Assembly (NCBI RefSeq): GCF_900141665.1
Contig: NZ_FQYI01000001.1
Location: 407,176 to 471,175 of the forward strand
DNA length: 64,000 nucleotides
Source of the DNA: Cruoricaptor ignavus
Lineage (GTDB): Bacteria > Bacteroidota > Bacteroidia > Flavobacteriales > Weeksellaceae
Direction of reading: 5' to 3'
Both the position numbers and the translations under genes were made by a program. This document shows positions 27,702 through 36,599 of the stretch, one piece after another; the stretch's first letter is position 1, and the number at the start of each line of letters is the position of its first letter. The notes beneath the pieces are model-generated. The model was not told the DNA's origin, ran no database searches, and saw only the letters and a list, made by a program, of their open reading frames with translations.

Positions 27702-29462
27702 TTAAAATTTATTTTTTAATTCCTCCAAAGGTAATTCAATAAAACAAATTTTACCGTCCGGAGCGTAATTCGGGAAGCCCGCCGCGGAGAAATCCCTGAG
27801 CAGCTCCTGCATTTCATATTTATAAATAAAATCAAACCGGGACTTGGAATGCAGCTTATTCCACTGATTGTCATAGAAATGCAAAAAATCCTCCTCGGTG
27901 TGATAGTCAAGGATTTCGAAGAGGTCCTCCAGTAATTTTATCACCTTCGTCTCCTTCAGCCCCTGCGGCACGGCGTCTATCCTCAGCACATTCTCCTGTG
28001 CCAGCGTCATATCAAAACCCAGCTGCGGGAGGTATTTCTTTATGGAGCGGAACTTTGTTTTCTCAATTTCATTGAGGTGATATTCCAGCGAGAATAGCAG
28101 CTGGTGGGCTTCCGTACTCCGCTTTTTTCCTTTATTTCGCTCCGCATTGATGACGCGGTGCATCCGCCCGGGGTCCAGCATCAGCGTCCCGCCCTGGCGG
28201 TTCAGCAGCCAGTAGCCGTTGGGCAGCCGCAGCAGGTCTTCGTCAAGGTTTTCATCATCCTCAAAAAGGTTGATTTTTGAAGGAGCAGTTTCGGCAGTGC
28301 CGTAGATTTCCTCCAGATTCAGCATTTCCGGCCGGGTTTTGCCTTCCTGTTCAAAGGGATTGAAATTCCGGTCTACCGGGATGCCCGCCGGCTTGTTCAG
28401 CGAGCTGGCCGTAGCGTTTCCGAGAAAATTCTCAACCTGCGGATCTCGGTCAAAATCTAGCGACGGGGCAATGTTGTAGATGCCCAGAGCGCGCTTGACG
28501 GTGGAGCGGATGAGGGCGAAGATCAGGCTTTCATCCTCAAACTTTACCTCGGTTTTCTGCGGATGTATATTGACATCAATCCTGCCAGGATCCAGCTCCA
28601 GGTAGAGGAAAAACGACGGAATGTAGCCCGGCATCAGCAGCCCTTCGAATGCCTCCACCACTGCCTTGCTGAGGTACGGGCTGCGGAAATACCTGCCATT
28701 TACAAAGAAAAACTGCTCGCCGCGCACCTTCTTTGCCCCCTCCGGCTTAGCCACATATCCGTGAAACCGTACCCAGTCCAGCTCCTCTTTTATGGGGATA
28801 AGGAGCGGCTGCAGCTTCCGCCCGAAAATCTCCACGATGCGCTGCAGCTGGGAGCCCTTGCGCAGGCGGAAGACGATATCGTCGTTATGATAGAGATCAA
28901 ACTCCACCTCCGGGTGCGCAAGCGCCACCCGCTGGAACTCATCGAGGATGTGCCGGAATTCCACATTATTATTTTTCAGGAATTTACGCCTTGCGGGGAC
29001 ATTGTAAAAAAGATTTTTCACCAAAAAATTGGAGCCTTCCGCCGTCTGTACCGGCTCCTGAAACTGGAGCCCCCCGCCTTCTATGTAGATGTTGGTGCCT
29101 ATGGGTGCATCCTTTTTCCGCGTCTTCAGCTCTACCTGCGCCACCGCAGCGATGGACGCCAGCGCCTCGCCGCGGAAGCCCTTGGAGGCTATTTTAAAAA
29201 TATCCTCAGTGTTTCGGATTTTGGAAGTGGCGTGCCTTTCGAAGGCCATTCGGGCATCCGTTTCGCTCATCCCGATGCCGTTGTCCACCACCTGGATGAG
29301 GTTCCTGCCGGATTCTCGCACGATAAGTTCTATTTTGCTAGCCTTTGCATCTATGGCATTCTCCAGAAGCTCCTTCACGATGGATGCCGGGCGCTGCACC
29401 ACCTCGCCCGCTGCTATCTGGTTCGCCACATGATCCGGCAAAAGTTGGATGATATCTGCCAT
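27702..29462 (-). CDS. mutL: DNA mismatch repair protein MutL, endonuclease motif absent
   Basis: Links mismatch recognition by MutS to strand removal. The N-terminal GHKL ATPase is intact in the 586-residue protein: ELLENAIDA, DNGIGMSE, GFRGEALASIAA. The C-terminal dimerisation domain follows a short linker (about 340-400). Where other Bacteroidota and most MutLs without MutH carry the metal motif DQHAxxExxxxE, this protein has D430-P-G-R-M-H-R-V, with no matching Glu. Either nicking is done by another protein or the site is diverged. The start ATG fits the family N-terminus. Confidence 0.95.
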   Translation of the reverse strand: MADIIQLLPDHVANQIAAGEVVQRPASIVKELLENAIDAKASKIELIVRESGRNLIQVVDNGIGMSETDARMAFERHATSKIRNTEDIFKIASKGFRGEALASIAAVAQVELKTRKKDAPIGTNIYIEGGGLQFQEPVQTAEGSNFLVKNLFYNVPARRKFLKNNNVEFRHILDEFQRVALAHPEVEFDLYHNDDIVFRLRKGSQLQRIVEIFGRKLQPLLIPIKEELDWVRFHGYVAKPEGAKKVRGEQFFFVNGRYFRSPYLSKAVVEAFEGLLMPGYIPSFFLYLELDPGRIDVNIHPQKTEVKFEDESLIFALIRSTVKRALGIYNIAPSLDFDRDPQVENFLGNATASSLNKPAGIPVDRNFNPFEQEGKTRPEMLNLEEIYGTAETAPSKINLFEDDENLDEDLLRLPNGYWLLNRQGGTLMLDPGRMHRVINAERNKGKKRSTEAHQLLFSLEYHLNEIEKTKFRSIKKYLPQLGFDMTLAQENVLRIDAVPQGLKETKVIKLLEDLFEILDYHTEEDFLHFYDNQWNKLHSKSRFDFIYKYEMQELLRDFSAAGFPNYAPDGKICFIELPLEELKNKF

Positions 29463-29526
29463 TTCACCTGCAAAAATAGGCTTTTTATGCGTGCCACCTT
29501 ATTCTTATTTCTCATTTGCGAAAACT

Positions 29527-30735
29527 TTAGACAGTGCCATTCAGTGCCTGGGCAATCAGCCAAGCCTCGCTCCAGCACGCTTGGAAGTTGAAGCCGCCGG
29601 TTACGGCATCGATGTCCAGAACCTCGCCGGCGAGGAAGAAATTCTCCAGCAGTTTGGATTGCATCGTTTTAAAATTAATTTCCCTCAGCTCTACGCCGCC
29701 CGCCGTTACGAACTCCTCTTTGAAGGTAGATTTCCCGTTTACCGAAAAACGCTTCCTGCAAAGATTTTCCAGCATTGCCATTATTTCTTTTTTGCTGATT
29801 TGGGAGAGCTGTTTTTCAGCTTTGATTTGAGATATTTCGAGAACTCTCTGCCAGAAGCGGTGAGTTACATTGAAAATTTTGCTCTGGCCTATGGATTTTT
29901 TAGGATGGTTATTTCTAAAATCAAGGAAAATTTCTTCAGTATCCCGAATGTTTTCCCCGATGAAATTCACAAGGATTTCAAACCGATAATTCTGCGCCGC
30001 TAATTCTCGCGCCTTCCACGCTGAAAGTTTCAGGATTGCCGGCCCGGAGAGTCCCCAGTGCGTGATGAGCAGCGCTCCGGACTCTTCCGTTTTTAAAGCG
30101 GGGACGGATATTTCCGCATCTTCAAAGTTTGTGCCGGAAAGCCCCTCCAGCAGCGCATCCTGAATATTGAAAGTAAACAGCGACGGCACCGGCGGCACGA
30201 TGCCGTGACCGAGATTTTCCAATATTTTCAGCGATCTTGGCGCGCTGCCCGTGGCGAATACTACGGCATCGGCAGGGTATACCCCCCCGGAAGTAGAAAT
30301 TTTATAAATTTCTTCCTCACAGGCGATGTCCCGAATGGCGCAGCGTGTCTTCACCTCGAATCCCTTTGCTAGAACTTCTTTCGTGATGGTGTCAATGATG
30401 CTTTGCGAGCTGTTACTCTCCGGGAACACGCGGTTGTCCTCCTCGGTTTTCAGCTTCGTGCCGCGTTCTTCGAACCAGGCGATGGTATCCGCCGGCTGGA
30501 ATTTTGAGAATACGCTTAAAAGCTCCCTGCTGCCTCTGGGGTAAAACTTGGCGAGCTCGCGCGGATCGAAGCAGGCGTGAGTCACATTGCACCGCCCTCC
30601 GCCGGAGATTTTTACTTTCTGCAATACATCGGCATTCTGCTCGAATATCTTTACCTCACATTTTTCCTCATCAAGATTGGCGGCGCAGAACATCCCTGCA
30701 GCCCCGCCCCCGATGATTGCCACGCGCATTTTCAT
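29527..30735 (-). CDS. HI0933/YhiN-type FAD-dependent oxidoreductase
   Basis: A 402-residue flavoprotein with the N-terminal FAD-binding motif IIGGGAAGMFCA, SGGGRCNVTHAC, a middle domain inserted between Rossmann halves, and the C-terminal VTGGFNFQACWSEAWLIAQAL that closes the FAD site. The family reaction is not established. The start could be the ATG at 30735 or the one two codons later. It lies 65 bp upstream of mutL and is separated from the stress-protein genes by a terminator. Confidence 0.92.
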   Translation of the reverse strand: MKMRVAIIGGGAAGMFCAANLDEEKCEVKIFEQNADVLQKVKISGGGRCNVTHACFDPRELAKFYPRGSRELLSVFSKFQPADTIAWFEERGTKLKTEEDNRVFPESNSSQSIIDTITKEVLAKGFEVKTRCAIRDIACEEEIYKISTSGGVYPADAVVFATGSAPRSLKILENLGHGIVPPVPSLFTFNIQDALLEGLSGTNFEDAEISVPALKTEESGALLITHWGLSGPAILKLSAWKARELAAQNYRFEILVNFIGENIRDTEEIFLDFRNNHPKKSIGQSKIFNVTHRFWQRVLEISQIKAEKQLSQISKKEIMAMLENLCRKRFSVNGKSTFKEEFVTAGGVELREINFKTMQSKLLENFFLAGEVLDIDAVTGGFNFQACWSEAWLIAQALNGTV

Positions 30736-30754
30736 TCCGTAATTTTTTTCTAAA

Positions 30755-30779
30755 AATAAAAAAGCCGCCCGAGGGCAGC
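30755..30779 (-). terminator. Terminator after the YsnF operon
   Basis: On the minus strand GCTGCCC (30779-30773) and GGGCGGC (30770-30764) form a stem with one G-U pair and a UC-centred tight loop, followed by a run of Ts (30763-30756). It lies 23 bp after the stop of the larger YsnF gene. Confidence 0.75.
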
Positions 30780-30801
30780 CTATATTAGGAATTTTAATTA
30801 T

Positions 30802-31605
30802 TTAAACAAGGTCATCTCTTCTGTCAGAACCAAGGTTTTCTACATCTACCTCAGTTTCGCGTACAGTATCGGAGATGGTTTCGTCGCGCTCTGTCACATC
30901 TTTTGCAAGCTCGATTTCTTCTACCACGCGGGCAGTTTTATCTACTACCGGCACTTCGTGAGTTTCAGACATTTCCACAGTCTGGTTTTGGAATGCGCGG
31001 TCTGCGTCAGTTACCGCTCTATCTACAGGTTGTCTTTTCACATACACACGCTCTTCACGCAGGCGTACACTTTCTTCCACTGGACGCTCGATGATGCGGC
31101 TCCTTAGGCGCACACCGCCTTGCTCTACTTCTCTTTTGCCTACATTCAGCTCTTCTTTTACTACTTCTACCTTGTCCGAACCTTCAGTGGTCTGAGCAAA
31201 GTTCTGTGTTCGGGTGCCTTCTACCGCTGTTCCTGCAGCATATCCCGCTTCATTATAGCCTGTAGGGATGTGGTCATCCACGCTGATAGCGCCGTTTTCA
31301 TCCATAATGTCTCTTGCTCTTTCAGCGCGGTCTGCATCGTCTGTGTATACTGTTACCACATTGCTTCTTGCACCTGCTGCGCTGTAAGTTCTCCGTACGG
31401 GCTCATCTGCGCCGAAAAGCCTATCCCAGAAGGATCCAGATCTTTCGTCTTCATCATAATCAAAATCCTCCCCTTCGTAATCCCCTTCGTATCTGTACGG
31501 AGAGTAGTCTACATTTTCTTTTTCGAAACCTGCATCATCAAGTCTTTCTGATGCTCTTTGTGCTTCTTCTGCGGTTCTGAACAAACCTACTACAGTGTAG
31601 TTCAT
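30802..31605 (-). CDS. General-stress protein with YflT-like and YsnF (DUF2382) domains
   Basis: A 267-residue cytosolic, highly acidic protein. Residues 1-120 resemble the YflT/general-stress domain (TVVGLFRTAEEAQRASERLDDAGF opening), followed by a Tyr/Gly linker and a DUF2382 domain (about 145-255) made of two charged repeats around VVKEELNVGKREVEQGGVRL and the GHEVPVVDK-like part. Known members are induced by heat, salt or oxidants in other bacteria; function unknown. A shorter paralogue lies 19 bp upstream, so they form one operon. Confidence 0.85.
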   Translation of the reverse strand: MNYTVVGLFRTAEEAQRASERLDDAGFEKENVDYSPYRYEGDYEGEDFDYDEDERSGSFWDRLFGADEPVRRTYSAAGARSNVVTVYTDDADRAERARDIMDENGAISVDDHIPTGYNEAGYAAGTAVEGTRTQNFAQTTEGSDKVEVVKEELNVGKREVEQGGVRLRSRIIERPVEESVRLREERVYVKRQPVDRAVTDADRAFQNQTVEMSETHEVPVVDKTARVVEEIELAKDVTERDETISDTVRETEVDVENLGSDRRDDLV

Positions 31606-31624
31606 AATAATAATTTTTTAATTG

Positions 31625-32107
31625 TTAGATATTTTGTGAATTGTTTTCTGTCTCAATAAATTCGTGCTTAAACTCTTCCTCCCGCACGAAAGCATTAACT
31701 GTTTCGGTGTGCGCTTCCGTGGTTTTGGTAATGATAATTTCCTCCACGAGCATAAGCTTCTTCACTACCACAGGTACCTCTTTCACCACGGGGATCACGG
31801 TTACATCGCCTTCCTGACGAATCTCTGGGATGAAATCAACCTCCTCGTTTTTTGGCACTCGCTGTATGTCAAATTTATCTGACCGAAGTTCAACTTCTGC
31901 TGGAACCTCCCGCTCAGATACTTCTTTTCTGAAAATGTGCCTACCCCTTTCTACTTCCTTTTTCCCGAAGGCAACCTCCTCCTTTACAATTGAGATTTTC
32001 TCTGATGAATTTACGCCGTAACTTTTTTCTGATGCAAGCTCTTTTTCAGTAGTGCGTTCCGCATCCGATAAATTTTTATTTTCGTAAATACCTTCGTAGC
32101 CCTCCAT
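31625..32107 (-). CDS. YsnF/DUF2382 domain protein, single-domain form
   Basis: A 160-residue, charged cytosolic protein with one DUF2382 domain: KISIVKEEVAFGKKEVERGRHIF matches the first half of the domain in the neighbouring 267-residue protein, and VIPVVKEVPVVVKKLMLVEEIIITK the second half. It lacks the YflT-like N-terminus, replaced by about 30 Glu/Asp/Lys-rich residues. The two genes probably arose by duplication. First gene of the pair. Confidence 0.82.
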   Translation of the reverse strand: MEGYEGIYENKNLSDAERTTEKELASEKSYGVNSSEKISIVKEEVAFGKKEVERGRHIFRKEVSEREVPAEVELRSDKFDIQRVPKNEEVDFIPEIRQEGDVTVIPVVKEVPVVVKKLMLVEEIIITKTTEAHTETVNAFVREEEFKHEFIETENNSQNI

Positions 32108-32240
32108 AGTGCGTTTTGTAGAACGGAAGATGCAAATGTCTTTCCAAAAGTTTGAACTTTTAATGTTTTAACAATTAATTAACCTTTTGTTCATTTCTTT
32201 GTTTAAATTTTTATAAATCCTGCAACAGCTATACTCTTAC

Positions 32241-32248
32241 TAAATTTG
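32241..32248 (+). promoter_or_regulatory. -7 promoter element for folC
   Basis: TAAATTTG matches TAnnTTTG, 17 bp before the folC ATG. The 158-bp gap between the divergent YsnF and folC genes (32108-32265) shows no other gene or hairpin. Confidence 0.5.
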
Positions 32249-32265
32249 CATTTCAAAAATCTCCT

Positions 32266-33504
32266 ATGACAGAAAACGAATATACGCAAGCCGTGGAATG
32301 GCTGTACGCACAAGCCCCCCGCTGGGAGAGCGCCGGCAAGGGCGCCTACAAACCAGGGCTGCAGAACATCGCCAGGCTTTGCGATTTTTTTGGAAACCCG
32401 CAGAAAACTTTGCGCTGCATACATATCGCGGGGACCAACGGCAAAGGCTCCGTGAGCAGTATGACGGCAAGCGTACTGCAGGAAGCAGGCTACCGCGCGG
32501 GGTTGTACACCTCGCCGCACATACTGGACTTTACCGAGAGGATCAAGGTTAACGGCCAGAATGCCAGCCGCGATTTTGTTTTTAGTTTCATCCAAAGACT
32601 GAAGGAAATCCCCCAAGACATAAGGCCTTCTTTTTTCGAATTTACCACTGTAATGGCTTTCGAATATTTCCAACAGCAGCAGGTAGATTTTGCGGTGATA
32701 GAAGTCGGGCTCGGCGGCAGGCTGGACGCTACAAACATCCTCAGCCCGGTGCTCACCGCCATTACCAGCGTGGCGCTGGACCATCAGGATGTTTTGGGCG
32801 ATACTGTGGAGGGAATCGCGGCAGAAAAAGCGGGCATCATTAAAGAAGGCATCCCCGTAGTTTCCGGAGAAGAAAATCCGACAGTACAGGAAATCGTCCG
32901 AAATATCGCTGCAGAAAAAAAAGCTGAATTCATTGATGCCACAAAGATTAGCACCGACCTCAGCACCGACCTGAGTGGCAATTACCAGAAAAAAAACATC
33001 CGCGTGGCAGTGGCTATCGCAGAAGAACTCCGCAGGCAGAATGTTCGGATACCCGGCAGCGCGCTCCGTACCGGGCTTGGGAATGTGCAGCGCAACACGG
33101 GCCTCCTGGGCCGCTGGTACGAATTTTCTCGGGACCCGCTCACCATCTGCGACACGGGGCATAACCTGGCCGGCCTCACGGAGGTATTCAGCCAGCTCAA
33201 CGAGATGCCGCAGCGCAAGCACATCATCCTCGGCTTTGTGAATGACAAGAAAATAGATGAGGTTTTGCAGATGCTGCCAGAAAATGCAGAGTATTATTTT
33301 GCTAAACCTTATGTGGCAAGAGGCAGAAACCCGCAGGAATATGAACACCAGCTAAAAAAAACCGGCATACCTTATAAAATTTTTGAAAAAGTGCAGGATG
33401 CCTATCTTTCTGCAAAAGAAACACTTACGCCTGGAGAGATGATTTTTGTAGGCGGTAGTAACTTTATTGTTGGAGAATTTTTGCAAAATAATTTGCAGGT
33501 TTAA
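32266..33504 (+). CDS. folC: Dihydrofolate/folylpolyglutamate synthase
   Basis: Adds glutamate to dihydropteroate and to folates. The 412-residue Mur-ligase-like enzyme has the P-loop AGTNGKGSVSS, the TSPHILDFTERI motif, VIEVGLGGRLDATN, and the C-terminal domain with CDTGHNLAGLTEV. All typical residues are present. It ends 33 bp before the first tRNA-Val gene. Confidence 0.96.
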   Translation: MTENEYTQAVEWLYAQAPRWESAGKGAYKPGLQNIARLCDFFGNPQKTLRCIHIAGTNGKGSVSSMTASVLQEAGYRAGLYTSPHILDFTERIKVNGQNASRDFVFSFIQRLKEIPQDIRPSFFEFTTVMAFEYFQQQQVDFAVIEVGLGGRLDATNILSPVLTAITSVALDHQDVLGDTVEGIAAEKAGIIKEGIPVVSGEENPTVQEIVRNIAAEKKAEFIDATKISTDLSTDLSGNYQKKNIRVAVAIAEELRRQNVRIPGSALRTGLGNVQRNTGLLGRWYEFSRDPLTICDTGHNLAGLTEVFSQLNEMPQRKHIILGFVNDKKIDEVLQMLPENAEYYFAKPYVARGRNPQEYEHQLKKTGIPYKIFEKVQDAYLSAKETLTPGEMIFVGGSNFIVGEFLQNNLQV

Positions 33505-33537
33505 AAAATCGCCGTATATTTGCCGAACCAAAAACAA

Positions 33538-33612
33538 GGGTTCTTAGCTCAGTTGGTTCAGAGCATCTGGTTTACACCCAGAGGGTCGGGGGTTCGAATC
33601 CCTCAGAACCCA
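33538..33612 (+). tRNA. tRNA-Val, anticodon UAC
   Basis: Cloverleaf can be drawn by hand: acceptor stem 33538-33544 with 33605-33611, D arm GCTC/GAGC, anticodon stem TCTGG/CCAGA with loop TTTACAC (anticodon TAC), T stem GGGGG/CCCTC with TTCGAAT loop (one G-T pair), discriminator A. The 3' CCA is not encoded. It reads GUA/GUG (and possibly other GUN) codons. Confidence 0.95.
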
Positions 33613-33616
33613 CAAA

Positions 33617-33643
33617 AATCTCAGAGTAATCTGGGATTTTTTT
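33617..33643 (+). terminator. Hairpin terminator between the two tRNA genes
   Basis: Stem AATCTCAG (33617-33624) / CTGGGATT (33631-33638) with one wobble pair, 6-nt loop, then a T run. It lies 5 bp after the first tRNA, so the two tRNAs may not be on one uninterrupted transcript. Confidence 0.6.
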
Positions 33644-33655
33644 ATTGTATTAAGC

Positions 33656-33730
33656 GGACGGTTAGCTCAGTTGGTTCAGAGCGCTGCGTTGACATCGCAG
33701 AGGTCGCTGGTTCGATCCCGGTACCGTCCA
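33656..33730 (+). tRNA. tRNA-Val, anticodon GAC
   Basis: Acceptor stem GGACGGT (33656-33662) pairs with ACCGTCC (33723-33729), D arm GCTC/GAGC, anticodon stem CTGCG/CGCAG with loop TTGACAT (anticodon GAC), T arm GCTGG/CCGGT with TTCGATC, discriminator A. CCA is not encoded. It reads GUC/GUU and complements the UAC-anticodon tRNA beside it. Confidence 0.95.
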
Positions 33731-33756
33731 CAGCGCCAATCCCGCAGTAGTGTGCA

Positions 33757-35169
33757 TTACCCGAAGAACATATAGGCAAGAACGATAGATGTGATCACAC
33801 CCACCAAATCTGCCAGAAGCATCGCCGGAACGGCATATCGCGTGTTGGTCACCGCCACGGAGCCAAAGTACACCGCGATAACATAAAAAGTAGTATCCGA
33901 GCTGCCCTGCAGCACCGCAGCCAGCCGGCCCTGAAAGCTGTCCGGCCCGAAGGTCTGCATCGCATCCACCATCATACCCCGCGCCGCGCTTCCGGAAAGC
34001 GGCTTTATCAGGGCGGTGGGCAGCCCGTCCACAAAACGCGTATCGGCACCCGAGAGATCGGCGAGCCAGCGCATCCCCCCGATGATTACATCAAAAACGC
34101 CGGAAGTGCGCAGCATAGAAATAGCCACCAGCATACCCACCAGGTACGGAATAATCTTCACGCAGGTGGTAAAACCGTCTTTCGCGCCATCGATAAACGC
34201 ATCAAAAACATTGATTTTCTTATAAACACCGCCGAGGACGATGAGTAGAAAAATTAACAAAATCAAGCCGTTGCTCAGCACTTTGCTGAACTGTTCCAGC
34301 CCCTCCTTCGAGAGCCCCGTGAGGTACCATACCAATGCGGCGATGAGTGCGGAAATCCCTCCCACATAGGCAAGCACCGTAGCATTCAGCAGATTGATTT
34401 TCTGATAAATTGACACAATAATCATCGCGGCCATCGTGGCGGCAAAGGTCGCTATCATACACGGCAGGAAGATATCCGTGGGCGACTGGGAGCCCAATGA
34501 GGCACGAATCGCGATGATGGACACTGGTATCAGCGTCATCCCCCCGGCGTGCAGGCACAGGAACATGATCTGTGCATTGCTCGCCGTGTCCTTCTTCGGG
34601 TTTAGGGTTTGCAGGCTCTCCATCGCCTTCAGCCCAAACGGCGTAGCAGCATTGTCTAACCCCAAAAGATTGGCGGAAAAATTCAGCAGCATATGCCCGA
34701 AGGCAGGGTGGTCTTTCGGGATTTCCGGGAAGAGTTTTGAGAAAAAGGGCTGAATCGCCCGGCTGAGAACCGTGACGGCACCCGCCTTCTCCGCGATGGA
34801 CATAAAGCCCATAAACAGCGTCATAATGCCCACAAGCCCGATGCAGATATCCACGGCGGTGCGGCTGGTGCCGATAACCCCATCGGTATCCTGCACGCGG
34901 AATTTTTCAGCGGTCTGCCGCTGAGGATTTATTTTATATTGAATTCTTCCTTCCGCTGCCACCGCATTCGCAGGCTCTATTTCAAACTTTGCCAAAACCT
35001 CCCCCGGTACTTCCCTCAGCGGCACAGTGGAAATCCGCACGGTATCGCCGCCCCTGCCCACTACCATATCGTTGAAGATATCCTTATAATCCGGGGAAGT
35101 AAGATATTTCCACCCCGCCACGCAGAGCGCTACAATGATGAATGCGGACCAGATGCGGCTGAGAACCAT
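33757..35169 (-). CDS. Nucleoside-recognition membrane protein (SpmA-SpmB fusion)
   Basis: A 470-residue polytopic protein in which two halves each resemble a Bacillus spore-maturation protein: the N-terminal half has the Gate/SpmA-like segment around LGLDNAATPFGLKAME, the C-terminal half the SpmB-like IIPYLVGMLVAISMLRTSG...PLSGSAARGMMVD. A periplasmic loop sits near residues 25-95. The organism lineage does not sporulate; the family is thought to be a transporter, substrate unknown. The gene stands alone between the tRNAs and the accD cluster. Confidence 0.88.
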   Translation of the reverse strand: MVLSRIWSAFIIVALCVAGWKYLTSPDYKDIFNDMVVGRGGDTVRISTVPLREVPGEVLAKFEIEPANAVAAEGRIQYKINPQRQTAEKFRVQDTDGVIGTSRTAVDICIGLVGIMTLFMGFMSIAEKAGAVTVLSRAIQPFFSKLFPEIPKDHPAFGHMLLNFSANLLGLDNAATPFGLKAMESLQTLNPKKDTASNAQIMFLCLHAGGMTLIPVSIIAIRASLGSQSPTDIFLPCMIATFAATMAAMIIVSIYQKINLLNATVLAYVGGISALIAALVWYLTGLSKEGLEQFSKVLSNGLILLIFLLIVLGGVYKKINVFDAFIDGAKDGFTTCVKIIPYLVGMLVAISMLRTSGVFDVIIGGMRWLADLSGADTRFVDGLPTALIKPLSGSAARGMMVDAMQTFGPDSFQGRLAAVLQGSSDTTFYVIAVYFGSVAVTNTRYAVPAMLLADLVGVITSIVLAYMFFG

Positions 35170-35196
35170 TTTATTATTTTTGGCGAAATTACCAAT

Positions 35197-35667
35197 TTAG
35201 TAAATACCTTCATTATTTTTCGCTATTATTAGCGAGTCGGGGCCTGCGGCTTCCGGCTTGCCTTCGGCATTTTTTATTTTAGATAAAAGCCCCGGCACAA
35301 AGAAGGAGGTCTCGAAAAACTGGCGGTGCACCCCCGGTAGTAATTCAAAAAAATGGCTAACGCCCACATTTATGTTATGAAGGTTTATTTCCTGCGCAGA
35401 TGGATTTTTGGTAAAAACTTGCTCAGTAAGTTCCGCGATTCGGCGTGCCCAGGCGGCAGATTTTCGAGGAGATGATATCTTGCAGCAGTACATCATCACC
35501 AGGGAGCCGAGCAGAGCATTTTCATACGCCCGGAAGGCGCTGCTTCTTCGGCTGCCCCGCCAGGTCTTCTCTGCTGTTATTTTTGTTTTAATGAATGCAA
35601 AACCTGAGAGCAGCGCAAAGGCGGGGCGAGACAGCACGAGCAGAAAGAAATTCAGGCAGGGCTTCAC
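35197..35667 (-). CDS. Small protein translationally coupled to accD, unknown function
   Basis: An open frame of 156 residues begins with GTG at 35667, overlapping the accD stop (GTGA). The protein starts with a hydrophobic stretch (about 4-28, possible membrane anchor or signal), then a basic region and [23 protein letters not shown]. The hydrophobic start, long open frame and tight coupling argue for a real gene; I do not recognise the family. The frame continues upstream inside accD, but that part is an accD shadow. Confidence is moderate because a plus-strand frame overlaps it. Confidence 0.5.
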   Translation of the reverse strand: MKPCLNFFLLVLSRPAFALLSGFAFIKTKITAEKTWRGSRRSSAFRAYENALLGSLVMMYCCKISSPRKSAAWARRIAELTEQVFTKNPSAQEINLHNINVGVSHFFELLPGVHRQFFETSFFVPGLLSKIKNAEGKPEAAGPDSLIIAKNNEGIY

Positions 35668-36515
35668 TTGTTCATCAGCAGCCGCAGGGTTTGGCTTACG
35701 GTTTCCTTTATTTCCGTACGCTTTACTATGAAGTCCACGAAACCTTTCTCCAGGAGGAACTCCGAGGTCTGGAAGCCTTCCGGGAGATCCCTGCCTATTG
35801 TTTCGCGGATTACGCGCGGCCCTGCAAAGCCTATGAGCGCGCCCGGCTCCGCCATGATGATGTCGCCCGTCATTGCAAAAGAGGCCGTCACCCCGCCGAA
35901 TGTAGGATCGGTAAGGTACGAGATGTATGGCAGCCCCGCCTCGGAGAGTTGCGCGAGCTTGCACTGCACTTTTGCCATCTGCATTAATGAAATCGCTGCC
36001 TCCTGCATGCGCGCCCCGCCCGTCTGGTTGATGATCATATACGGAAGCCTGTTTTTTATGCAGTAGTCTACCGCGCGGCTGATCTTCTCGCCCATCACGG
36101 AGCCGAGGGAGCCCCCGATGAAGGCAAAATCCATACAGGACACCACCATCTCCAGCCCGTTCACGCTGCCGGTAGCGCTGCGGATGGAGTCCGTAAGCTT
36201 TGTTTTGCTCTTTACCTCCTTTAGGCGGTCGCTGTACGCCTTGGTATCTTTAAATTTCAGCGGGTCTATGCTTTCTACCTTGGCATCCAGCTCCCTGCAG
36301 GTACCCCCGTCGAAAATAATGTCGAAATATTCCTTGCTCCCGATCCTTACATGGAAGCCATCTTCCGGCGATACATAGTTATTTGCCCGCAGGGCGTCGT
36401 ACTCTATGATCTTCCCCGTGGGGGTTTTATGCCAAAGCCCTTTGGGCATATCCTTCTTCTCCGCGGTGGAGGTAGTAATGTTTTTCGCCTGCCTTCTAAA
36501 CCATTCAAACGCCAT
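35664..36515 (-). CDS. accD: Acetyl-CoA carboxylase carboxyltransferase beta subunit, zinc ribbon lost
   Basis: Transfers carboxyl from biotin to acetyl-CoA with AccA, the first committed step of fatty-acid synthesis. The 283-residue protein has the crotonase-fold core ([74 protein letters not shown]). The N-terminal four-cysteine zinc ribbon of E. coli AccD is absent: the aligned positions are T31/G34 and S49/D52 within [10 protein letters not shown] and [10 protein letters not shown]. The frame is otherwise complete. Confidence 0.95.
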   Translation of the reverse strand: MAFEWFRRQAKNITTSTAEKKDMPKGLWHKTPTGKIIEYDALRANNYVSPEDGFHVRIGSKEYFDIIFDGGTCRELDAKVESIDPLKFKDTKAYSDRLKEVKSKTKLTDSIRSATGSVNGLEMVVSCMDFAFIGGSLGSVMGEKISRAVDYCIKNRLPYMIINQTGGARMQEAAISLMQMAKVQCKLAQLSEAGLPYISYLTDPTFGGVTASFAMTGDIIMAEPGALIGFAGPRVIRETIGRDLPEGFQTSEFLLEKGFVDFIVKRTEIKETVSQTLRLLMNK

Positions 36516-36599
36516 GCAGAATTTTTAAAAAAGAAAATTTCAGCTAAGGTAATTATTTTCGTTCATAGTCAAAATTATCTTGCCTCAACTTGTCATCAG

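Noticed and set aside
30802..31605. Long antisense frames over the YsnF genes and over hemA, ABC exporter and mutL
   Set aside because: They are shadows caused by codon bias of the real genes and have no family motifs.
33520..33750. A plus-strand reading frame of 76 codons across the two tRNA genes
   Set aside because: It is made up almost wholly of tRNA sequence; both cloverleaves are complete.
35408..35731. A plus-strand frame opposite the accD-coupled gene
   Set aside because: It overlaps accD antisense and shows no protein-like pattern; the minus-strand frame has a hydrophobic N-terminus and coupling.
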